This document shows positions 10,152 through 20,028 of a stretch of DNA of 32,352 nt, piece by piece. Origin of the DNA: Cochliopodium minus (taxonomy: Eukaryota; Discosea; Himatismenida; Cochliopodiidae); contig JAMYWO010000169.1 in NCBI GenBank assembly GCA_024220525.1, forward strand, positions 1 through 32,352. Reading direction: 5' to 3'. Position 1 is the first letter of the stretch. Each line of letters opens with the position of its first letter. The notes under the pieces were generated by a model. The model worked only from the letters and a program-made list of their open reading frames with translations. It did no database searches and was not told where the DNA came from. Position numbers and translations under genes: made by a program.

Positions 10152-11383
10152 AGAAGATTTAGTGCCCAAAGAAGTTGAAGAAGAGGTAATAGGCTTGTTG
10201 CTAACTTTGGATTTGTTTTTAGAAGAGGTCTTTGAAGATTTGGTAGGTTTGATGAATTTATCATTGGAAGTATCAGAAGAATCAGATGCAAAAGAAACAG
10301 AAGAAGGATTAGATGTATTAATTAGATCAGATGTTAGATCAGATGTCACATCAGATGTTGTATCAGATGTATTTTTTGGATCGGAAGAAGAATTAGAGAG
10401 GAGATCAGGGACGGAGATGGGACCAGAGAAATCTGAACCCATACCCGTGATGATGTTGTAGACTGGCACTTTCTTTTCGGAGACGAGGAGGTGGTAGTCT
10501 TTCTCAAAGTCCACCACTTGGCCCAAACTTCTGGGAATGAACACATTTTTGAACACTTCCTCCTCTACTATTTCCTCGTTGGTCATATCTCCTCTTTTTT
10601 CTATAAATTCTTTAATCTACAATAAAAAAAAAAAAATTTAAAAATGTTGAAAAAAGTCAGAGAAATAAAGTTAAAAAAAAAAGACAAAAGAAATTAAAGT
10701 ATATCAAAACAAGAATAAAAAATAAAATGATCTGATGAAAAAAACATAAATAAAAAAGTTTTAATGTATACGAAATGAAAAAAAATAAAAAATTTAAAAA
10801 TAATTTTAAAAAACAATTAAAAATAAAAAAATTTTAAAAATAATCAAATGAAAAAATTAATTTCTTTTTACTTTTTCCAAATAAGGTTGAATTAAGGAAT
10901 CTTCAATGGTTGGATCGACCACAAAGTCGAAAAGCTGTTTGGTGGTCATTACTTTGACACCATGCTTCTTGAAGAAAATGTTGATATTTTCACAATCCTT
11001 TCTGAGAAACTCTAAAGCATTAGGGTGTTCATGTTCGACTGATTGGGAGACATCAATATAATATAATTTTTTTTTCCAATATCTTTTTTAAAAAAAAAAA
11101 ATTAAAATAAATAAAATAAAATAAAAAAATGGAAAATAAAAAAATAAATAAAATGAAAATAAAAAAATAAATAAAAAATTTTTTTTTTTTATTTACAGAA
11201 TATTGTATTCACTGAGATCAGCGTGTACTAATTTTGCTTTTTGGAAAATGTTTCTCACATCCACAACACACTCATAATACAATTTGATAGCTCTTTTAGT
11301 ATTGAAAGAAGCATCCTTCAAACGAGGAGCAGCAACACCATCCTTGCCTTAAAAAAGGAACATTAATTTTAAATTTTTTATTT

Positions 11384-11419
<36 letters not shown>

Positions 11420-12490
11420 AATATTTAATTTCAAATTTTTTATTTTATATTTTTTACCAATCAGTTCCATCAACAAAACATGTTGTCTAACTACAAAAGG
11501 CTGAGGACACCTAATGTCGATTTTTTTCAAACGAGAAAGATTTCTAAATTCTTTTTCAGCCCAAACTTTCACCATTTTTCTGGGGTTGTGTTTGGAGTAT
11601 CCTGTTCTGAATCTGAATTCTCCTGTTACGTATTTATCTCTGTCTTTAAACACTAAAATTGATGTTTTGTAAATTTTCACACCAAATTCTTGTCCATCTA
11701 ATTATTTCGAATATAAAAATTAAATATTAACAAAAAAAATTCAAATAAAAACATAAAAACATTTTAAAAAACGAAACAAATTAATCATAAAAAATAAAAA
11801 AAAATCATTCTATTTTATTGAAAAGGATTTCTCCAAAAAAAAAATTCTGTTTAATAATTTAAACAGAATTTAAAAACAAAATAAAATAAAAATAAATAAA
11901 CAAAAAAAAAAACAAAAAAATTTCATTTTAAAAAGGATGATAATAATTTTTTTTTTTGACCTTTGTTTGATGCATAATAAACATTCGCTTCCTAAATGAA
12001 AAATAAATATCCGATTGAGGAATTAAATTTAATTTTATTTTTTCAAAGATTATTTAACCTTTCCTGTACTTATACAACCCAAAACTTCATCTATTGCTCC
12101 ACCATTCAACAATTTGAATAAAATGATTCTCGTTCTATCATCCATCACCTGTTCAGTGGTGGCTCTATGAGATTTATCTTTTATTCTGTATCTATTCAAT
12201 TCTTGTTTCTTTTCATGCACTTTGATTACATTCTCCACCTTATTAGGCAACTCTAATTTATCCAAATGAACAAATTTATCGTATTTTTCTGTTAATGATT
12301 GTAATTTGCTTATTTGGTATTCATCTTTGTAAAATTGATTCTCATATTCTTCAAATTCGTTTGCATATTCTTCATCTTCATCATCTAGTTCATAATCTTC
12401 ATGATCATATTCTTCATTCTCTTCCAATTCATTGTTTTCCATTGTATTTACATTCACATTGGTCACGATGGTTTCAATTTTTGTCTCCAT
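10152..12490 (-). CDS. RIO1: RIO1 atypical protein kinase/ATPase, N-terminal and kinase part
   Basis: RIO1 is needed for late maturation of the 40S ribosomal subunit (release of factors and 20S rRNA cleavage). Exons: 12490..12059, 11991..11961, 11697..11458, 11347..11197, 11082..10872, then 10616..10152, which continues at 32275..31739. The joined gene is 2067 nt, 688 residues, in frame throughout; human RIOK1 is 568. Seen: an acidic N-terminus; P-loop STGKEANVYYA (about 141-151); [18 protein letters not shown] with the ATP lysine near 162; [27 protein letters not shown]; catalytic HADLSEYN (Asp about 278, Asn about 283); and [13 protein letters not shown], whose Asp (about 295) binds metal. 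All are RIO1 hallmarks, not RIO2 or RIO3. The C-terminal extension is Ser/Thr-rich with repeated TSD units. Exon 2 is only 31 nt. Confidence 0.95.
11843..11870. repeat. Perfect inverted repeat (hairpin) in RIO1 intron 2
   Basis: Two 12-base arms, AATTCTGTTTAA and TTAAACAGAATT, are separated by four bases. They sit within the 263-nt intron between RIO1 exons 2 and 3. It is a perfect stem in an otherwise simple A-rich tract, and its function is unknown. Confidence 0.6.
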
Positions 12491-12982
12491 TTTTTTTTTA
12501 TTTCTTGTTTTTTTATCAAATATAAAAAAAATAAGGCATCTTTATCAATATATCTCACCAAATCATTTCAAATAAATCATTAATTTTGCGGATGGAATAT
12601 AATAGAATCTTAAAAAGGATTTTTTATCTTTTTTCATAAATCCATTATTAGTGATTTTTATTGTTTAACAATATTGGCCAATTTCAATTATAATGAAAAC
12701 GAAACAATTGGAAATTCATTGAATGTGATCTGAAAATTTTTTTTAATAATTATTCAATAAAGTATAATTAGTAATTATTGAATCAAATGTCATATCAATT
12801 CAAAAATAATTTTTCTTTCTTCTTTTGGAGTAATATAAAATATTTTTTTGTTTGAAATGGAAGTGAGATAAAGAAAAATAAAAAAAAAATTATTTCAAAT
12901 TTTAATGCTCTTTTAATTATACAAAATTTAAAAGTAAAAGGAGACACATTTTATTTACATCTCATATTATATAGTTTTTATG
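12491..12982. other. Intergenic region between RIO1 and the Sel1-repeat gene
   Basis: About 490 bases, A/T-rich but less repetitive than the introns. It should hold the RIO1 promoter (RIO1 reads away to the left) and the 3' flank of the Sel1-repeat gene. No RNA gene, repeat or further coding segment was recognised. Confidence 0.5.
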
Positions 12983-13860
12983 TTAGTTTTTGCATGAAAT
13001 TTGGGATTTCTTCTTTACAGGAGCGTTCTTCATTTCATAAAGATAAATCTCAGCTAATTCTTCCATTGATTCTTCATTCCCCAAGGTATGCGCTTTTTCA
13101 TAGAGTTGTACAGCTTTTTTGATGTCCATTCTAATCAAATTTCCCAAACGATAAATTGATGCAAGTTTATACATCGCAAGGGAGTTTCCTTGTTCAATGG
13201 ATGAATTATAATAAGCAATTGCAAGTTGTGTATTTTCATAAAGGTAAATTTCAGCAAGACTAAATAAAAAAATAACGATATTAAATGACATTAAAAATAA
13301 CAATAAGAAAGAATAACAATATATGGAATGAAAATAACAATTTGATGAAATAAAATAAAAAATATAATAATGGATGTGCATATATTTTGATTTGAGTTAT
13401 TAAAATAGAAAAATGAACCCATTTAATTCACCTTTAATGATAATATATAATTTTGGTACCAAAATAAAAAAATAGAAAAAAATAAATAATACCTCAACAT
13501 AGCATTACTATTCTGGCTTAATTTGATAGAACCTTCGAAATAATGAAGGGAATGTTTTTTATCTTGTTTGAATCCTTCCCCATTCCACAAACACATACCA
13601 ATCAACCATAAACAATAACCCAATACATCTTTTTTATGCTCTATCGAGTTATTCTCTTGATAATATTCTGAAAAACTTTTGGCGGCAGAATATTTATCAA
13701 TTTCGGCATCCCATCCATAGTAATACTTGAGCCCTAAAGCCATCTTATTTCCGCTTTTGGAGTGTTTGACTGTCATGTTTTTTGCCTCCGCTTCATCTTT
13801 TCTGCTTTTTATACCAAAGAGAAAGCGAAAGATCAAATCCATCTCGTTGTTTTCTCTCAC
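12983..13860 (-). CDS. Small Sel1-like repeat (TPR-like) protein
   Basis: Exons 13860..13493 and 13259..12983 (645 nt, 214 residues; AG|T junction in frame). Sel1-like repeats are visible as A-x2-Y-x8-G-x5-L-x2-hY patterns: GNKMALGLKYYYGWD, LGYCLWLIGMCLWNGEG followed by QDKKHSLHYFEGSIK, NSLAMYKLASIYRLG, DIKKAVQLYEKAHTLGNEES, and MEELAEIYLYEM. Such solenoids are scaffolds for protein complexes (ERAD, signalling), and no catalytic residues are expected. There is no signal peptide or membrane segment, so it is probably cytosolic. It is shorter than most Sel1 proteins, and the specific partner cannot be told. The start ATG follows an A/T-rich intergenic stretch shared head-to-head with the gene at 14690. 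Confidence 0.78.
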
Positions 13861-14689
13861 ATTTTCATATTCTTTTTAAATGTTTTTAATTATTGATGCA
13901 TTAATTTTAATTCCTCAGTTTTTTTATCTTTGTTTATTACCTTTATCATCTCTCTTTGATGTATTCATTCTTAGGTTTTTTTTTAATATTTATTTTATTT
14001 TTGATGAAAAGGTTTTTTTTTAATTGAATTTGCATTTTAGGGAAAATTAACCTAATTCCTCTGCCTAAATATTCCTTTATAAATACGTATTTCTTTTATA
14101 ATTGAAAAGATTAACAGAGTTAAATAAAGAAAAAAAATCCAGCGTCAATTATTTTCTTCAAAGAAATCAACCAATCTTATCCATTTAAAATCAAAATTAA
14201 ATTTAAATCTAAAAGTATCACTTTGATCTCAATTGCTTGATCCTTTTCTTCCAAAGAATTTTTTATTTAGCGGAATTTTAGAAAAAAATTAAAAATTGCC
14301 TTTAATTAAATATCTGAACAATTAAATTTAGGATCTTGATTAATTTAATGAATCAACTGGTTGAAATAGATTCGAAAAATTTGAAATATAATTTTGAAAT
14401 AAATTTTTAAATTTTAAATTATTTAGTGAGTTAAAAAATAATTTTTGTGACGGTAGAAAAATTATTGTGATTGTTCACAAGAAACAGGAATAATATTTAA
14501 AGCATCTATGATTCCCTTGAAAAAAAAAATAACTAACGATTTAATTTACCAATGTTTTTGCAAAGAAATCAAAAATAAAACAAATTGTAAAAGTTTTCTT
14601 CAAAATATTGATATGAAGTTGTTTGTTTTGTAAATCTATTCAAATTATTTTGAAAAATTGAAACAAATGATAATTTAAAATTAAAAAAA
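13861..14689. other. Divergent intergenic region
   Basis: About 830 bases between head-to-head genes (Sel1-repeat gene to the left, DUF4209 gene to the right), so both promoters should lie here. I see no RNA gene, mobile element or conserved exon. T-rich stretches near 13990-14040 and A-rich stretches near 14110-14200 are ordinary for this genome. Confidence 0.5.
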
Positions 14690-17420
14690 ATGGAGAATGA
14701 TAAAATTTTCGAGTTTATAAGAGAGTCAGAAAATTCACAAAGATCAATTTGCAAAAGTTTTTGGCTGAATAAAGCAATACAACTCAATAAAGATCAAAAA
14801 ATGTCTGAAGAATTGAAAGAAAAAGAGAGAAATCTGGAGAGTGAAACCTGTTTATCAGATTTTTATAAGAAGATGTGGATGGATGATTTTAATAATAGGG
14901 ATCACAATCAACAAAAAAAGATTGAAGAATTAATTCTACAAAATTCAGGATGGACCCTAAATTTTAATTTGTTTGATTACAACAACTATAAATTTGAAGT
15001 GGAGAATTCTGACAAGAATTGGAAAATGGACAGACAATCTCTTCGTTTTCTTCAATCAAATCTGAGAATTATACATGAATACGTTATAAAAATGAGCAGT
15101 GAGAAATTTCTGGAAAGATATGGTTACATATCAGAGTATTTCGATATTTATAATTCAAATATGCTCTCCAAATCGTTTGATTGTAAAAGAAGAAGAAGAA
15201 ATTTTTTTTTTTTTTAAATTTAAATGTAAGCAAAGTGATCAAAAAGAAGAAGGGATTGGCTGCTGCACTTATGCTCACTTCCCACACAGAAGCTATATTG
15301 AGTGAAATATATGCCACAAAGAACAATTACAGACCAAGGAAGTTCAGGGAGCTCATGTTAGCGATCAAACAACAAAAAATAATCAACGAAAATTTTTTGT
15401 TCTGGATTGATGTTATAATGGGTTGTCCACCAGGTCTTAAAAAATTCATTTTCACTTTATTCATATGACTTTATTTTTTTAGTTTTATTATTTTTTTATT
15501 TGTTTATCATTATAAAATAATTTTTTTTATATTAGTTATTCTTATAATTTCTTATTTTTTTTTTTCTTTTTTATTTATTTTTATTTTTACAATTTCTTTT
15601 TTTTTTTTTATTTTATTTATTTTATTTTAAGGATTAAACTTGAGAAACATCATATGGCACGGATTTATTTATGAAGAGGAGTTTTTTGATGAATATTCCT
15701 CTTTTTTGCTGATTCTTTTGTTGAGTGTTGCCTATCATCTTTACCACCAAAAAATTCTTATCAAAAAGAGAGAAGAAAATATTTTTGAGACAAAAAAAAT
15801 ATCCGCCATATATCCCAATTACTCTTCGTATTTCGATTTTAAATGTCAAATATATTTTTTTTTTTAATTTTTCATGATTCTTTACTAAAGATAAAGAAAT
15901 TATTTTAATTCGTAATTATTATTTTAATAAATTTTATTTTTTAGTTAATAAAGAAATGATCAATGAAATTAGAAATTTGGTTGAAAACTCGTTTTTCATT
16001 ACAAAAGAGAGAAAAGAGGATTTTTCTTTTGCACTTCAGTGTTATTTGGACAATGAAAAGAGCATCTTTCTTTTTGTTCTTTTGCCCATTTTGGAACATT
16101 CCATTAGAAGAATAGTGGTTTGTGTCAATCACTGTGAAGGTAAAAAAAATTTAAAAAAGAAATGAAATTTCCACGAAAAAAAATTAAAAAAAAAAAAAGA
16201 TAGGATACTGACAATAGGACCTGACATAACTTTAACAACTGTAAAAATAATTTTAAGAATATTTTTTTAAAATTTTTTACAAGCCATTTTTACAATTCAA
16301 CAATTTTTAATTTATTTTAAAGATGAAAAAATTGACAAATGAGGAAATTGAAGTGGTGAAGAAAGGAGAGAAAATTAAAAACAAAATGTTGGAAGAGGTG
16401 GGAGAAAACTCTTTAGGGATGCTTTGGGACGTGCTAGTATTCGAAGAAGGGCTGAAATTGAGGGAGATGGTTTCACATTGTGTTGTCAATGTAGAAAAAA
16501 TTGATGATTCCGTTTTGAATCATCTTCTTTTCATTTTTATTCATTTTTGTTTTGTTTATTGTAATAATTTAGAGGAGAAAAACTCTTTTAATTTCTCTGA
16601 TAATTTTTTTTCTCTTCTTTTCGGAAAAATGCAAAATTATCGTCCTTTCTTTCACCCTTTAAATATTTTGAAAACCAAAGTTTCAATATGCAGAGAAAAG
16701 AAGAGGATTTGCAAAGAGATGTTTGATTTAAACAATCTCAATGGTATTATTGAAGAAGACAAAGGAATTATGGATGAAAAAGTGTTGGATTTTGTTTGTT
16801 TTTTCCAATTTGGTTCAGATGATTTTAGTTTTTACGTTTCTTCTGCTCTTTCTGACAAGTATAACAAAATAAACAATTCCTTGTCTTTTATTGAAGACTT
16901 GTGCCTCTTTCTGTCCGAAAACAATAACAACAAAGAGAAAGAGAAGAAGGAAAGGATGGAGAATGAAAAGTGGAACGATTTGTACTTTGTTGTAACCTTT
17001 TTATTTTCTGGAATCAATTTTTTATTCTCCAAATCAAATGAAAAAGAAACAAAAATAAAAAATCTAATCAAATCTTTCAACAAAAGTGAAAATAATACAA
17101 CTAGCAATACAAGTAGCAGTTCAAAGAAAAAAGTAAATGACAAAATAAAAAACCCTCAGTTTCACAAAACAAAGTCTCCTAACAATAACAATAGCAATAA
17201 CAATAATAAAAGTAATAACAATAAGAAAAGTTTTTCAAAACCTCTTTACGATACTTTTTTCAATTTCGCTCATCAGATTCACTCCAATCTCTTTTCTTCT
17301 AAAAAAGATACAAAAAAAAACTTTGCCTTTCTTCCAAAATTCCTTAAAACCAACGACGCTTTCATTCAAAGCTTTATAAAAGTGTTAACCAGGTTTTATG
17401 AAAAAAAGAAATCCAATTGA
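14690..17420 (+). CDS. ERMARD-like protein with DUF4209 (RNxxxHG) domain
   Basis: Homologues of ERMARD carry DUF4209, defined by the motif RNxxxHG; they are ER-membrane-associated and linked to RNA degradation, with unclear biochemistry. Exons: 14690..15182, 15236..15433, 15632..15844, 15945..16139, 16323..17420. Seen across the exon 2/3 junction (15433|15632): GCPPGLNLRNIIWHGF at about residues 226-242, with R235, N236, H240 and G241. Downstream: PILEHSIRRIVVCVNHCE (human-like LEHALR...VNNC) and LGMLWDVLVFEEGLKLREM, matching the human LWDFLNHQEGPRIRDHL region. The long last exon ends with an Asn/Ser/Lys-rich linker and a basic tail. The first four junctions are in frame. The exon 4 donor (phase 1, after 16139) does not fit the phase-0 acceptor at 16323, so that junction is uncertain. 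Confidence 0.75.
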
Positions 17421-17573
17421 AACTTAAAATTCAAATTGTGAAAGAAGATGTAAACGATTATGTGCCCTATTTACAAAAAAGAAATTAAAACCAAACTCTT
17501 TAAATTATTAAATAATATAAAAAATAAAAAAAATATTGTTTCTGTGAACCATCCAAAAATAATATTTGAAAGA

Positions 17574-19846
17574 ATGAATTTGGGTAAATAGAATTAATAT
17601 CAATCATAAATCTTTCATCCAAATAATTGTCTCAATATATCTCATTTATATTTTTTAACTAATTGAATCCTCAATCCAATTTTTTTCAATTCGGAAGTTG
17701 GTATATTTTATACAATAGTGGCGAAAGGATCGATTGCATTGATAGAACATTCACTGATCGAAGGAGATTTTTTGGATATAGCGAAGCATATGCTGAACAA
17801 AATAACCCCCAAAGATAAAAGGAAGAGTTTGAATGAAAAGAATGGAGAGTAATACAAATGATATAAGCTTATTAAAGGAATCCTTTAATTCTTTTTGTTG
17901 TATCAAATAAAAATAAAAAAATAGATTTGCAGTGCATTATATCATCGATCAAGATATCACATTCATGTGTTTTTCATCAACAATAATAAAATTGGGTAAA
18001 ATTTCCATTCCAAAATAAAATCTCATTAAGCTAAAAGAAAAATAAAAAAAAAAAAAAAAAAATTTAAAAAATTAAAATAAAAAAACATTTTTTAATTTTA
18101 AATCAAGGTGTTAGCTATGAATATTTAGAATCTGTCTCCAAAAAATTTTTCGAATCATTTGACAAGAATACAGTGCAAGAAGCAAAGGAGAAAGATCCTT
18201 CCATTTCTTCGTTTAAGGGAGTATTGAACTCGGAAATGGAAATTTTCGGACAGCTGAAGGGCGTTGATAAGTTGTTGCCCAAATCCGAAGAACCTTTGAA
18301 TGATAAAGGTCGGAAATAAAAAACTGATATGAAAAAATTTTTTATTGAAGAGGATATTTTAATTAATCGGAAATTTCTTTTCAGATTAAATTTAATAATT
18401 AAGTTAAAAAATATAATATAATATAATATAATATAATATAATAATAAAAAAAAAAATATCAATTTACAGCTTTATTAGCAGATATTAATTTTTAACTAAC
18501 ATAATTTAAACTGTTGTAAAATTTTGAAAATCTCTAAATATTATATTTAATTTATTAAATCAAAAAATATCAATTTAGATTGTTCAAAAAATTTTAAAAG
18601 TTGAAAATCACAAAGTTGATAGATAACAAATTTTTTATTTTTATTGTGTTTATAGTTTGATTATTTTTTATTTATTATTTATTTATTTTTTATTTTTTAT
18701 TTTATTTTTTATTTTTTATTTTTTTATTGTTTTCAAAGACGAAGGAATATTCTACTTTATAGTGGCAAAGGGAGACATAAGGTTAATAGATTATCAAACG
18801 TTAAAGGGAGATTATTTCAATTCTGCCAAATTCATGATGAACAAAATCCCCTCCCACAATCAACGAATCAGTTTCAAAGAGCAATCCAAAAAGTAAAAAA
18901 TAAAATGAAAATGAAAATAAATAAATAATAAAAATAAAAATAAAAGAAAAAATGAAAATAATAAAAAATAAAAAATAAAAATAAAAATAAAAATGAAAAT
19001 AACAAAAAATAAAAATAAAAATAAAAATAAAAATAATATTAAAATAAAATGAGAAATAAAATAAATAATAATAAATGAAATAAATAATTTTTCTTGTTAG
19101 TTTTTGTATTCACTACATTGTGGAGGAAGAATTAACATTCATGTGTTTTGCAACTTTAACTCACAAAATAGGTTTCAAAAATTAAAATTTTTTTTTTTTT
19201 GAATTTTTTAAATTTTAATTTTATAAAAGGAGTTTGTTATGAATTTTTGGAAAAGGCAATGTCTAAATTTATCAAAAAGTACAACCCCTCTGAAATAACA
19301 GATCCCAAAGACAGAGATCCCAAGTTCTACGAATTCGAAAACAAAATAATCAAATATTTAGGCATTTACGGAAAAGTCAAAAAAGGTTAAACAAAACAAA
19401 ATTTATTTAAAAATAAAAAATAAAAAATATATAGAAAAATAATATAAATAGAAAAAAATCAAAATAAAACAAACAAAAACAAAAATAATTTTAAAAAAAT
19501 TAATTTTTTTAAAAAGAAAATAAGATAATCCTTTCTCCCGAAGAAGAAGAATTCAAGCCAAGGGTAAACAGGGGAAGGGAAAAAGTGAAAAACAGAAAAC
19601 CCATAGTAGTTTCCAAGAATAGAGTAGATCCTGGTAGGAAAAGAGCCATCTTAGAAGACCTCAAACATGATCTTGAAAAACAATCGAAAAAATTTAAATG
19701 GGTTATTTATGCTTTATTAGTTCTCGTAAACTTTTTTTTTTAATTTTCTTTTTTTTTATTTTATTTTTCTAATAAAAAAGGCTTATTTTTACTTTGTTTT
19801 TGCGGTTTCTTGTGGTTGGGATTTTGGTTGTTTGGCCAAAGATTGA
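17574..19846 (+). CDS. Tandem double-longin protein with C-terminal membrane anchor, no clear SNARE motif
   Basis: Longin domains regulate membrane fusion and trafficking. Exons: 17574..17583, 17698..17848, 17925..17995, 18108..18308, 18739..18892, 19101..19171, 19230..19385, 19517..19725, 19781..19846 (1089 nt, 362 residues; frame closes). The first longin (about 1-90) reads GIFYTIVAKGSIALIEHS, MLNKI, FAVHYIIDQDITFMCFSS, LGVSYEYLESV. The second (about 145-235) reads GIFYFIVAKGDIRLIDYQ, MMNKI, FCIHYIVEEELTFMCFAT, IGVCYEFLEKA. Both use the same exon pattern: phase 1, phase 2, a 71-nt exon, phase 1. The second unit has no nearby ATG of its own, so I read one gene rather than two. The linker is rich in Lys/Arg/Glu, without the R-SNARE heptads. 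A hydrophobic segment (KWVIYALLVL plus AYFYFVFAVSC) ends the protein as a tail anchor. Confidence 0.7.
18411..18443 (+). repeat. AATAT-type microsatellite in an intron
   Basis: Five-base units of ATAAT/AATAT type are repeated about six times inside the 430-nt intron that separates the two longin units. It is simple-sequence DNA with no sign of function. Confidence 0.7.
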
Positions 19847-20028
19847 TTAACTAATCCTTAAAATTTTCAGTTTTGAAAAATAAAAATGCTTACATTTCGA
19901 AATACATTAAGAATTTTAACAAAAAACAAAAAACAAAAACAAAAATAAAGAAATTTGTATAAAATTGAGTTTTTTTTTTTTAATAACAAATAATAAAAAT
20001 ATAAAATTTTTTTTTGAGGAAAACATTT

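Noticed and set aside
10086-10586. Open frame running from the F-box-SPRY C-terminus through the N into RIO1
   Set aside because: It crosses the false contig junction at 10151. Each half belongs to a different gene.
12491-14689. Search for tRNA or other RNA genes in the intergenic regions
   Set aside because: No B-box-like GGTTCRANTCC or cloverleaf-compatible arms were seen anywhere in the window.
16832-17143. Minus-strand Phe/Leu-rich frame in the DUF4209 gene
   Set aside because: It is a complement of a Lys/Asn/Glu-rich coding stretch, without other support.
17871-17889. Near-perfect palindrome ATTAAAGGAATCCTTTAAT in a longin-gene intron
   Set aside because: It is short, single-copy here, and without flanking duplication, so it could be chance in A/T-rich DNA.
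18657-18896. Second longin unit as an independent gene
   Set aside because: Its upstream codons are intron sequence, no ATG precedes the conserved start, and the phase-1 acceptor matches the preceding exon.
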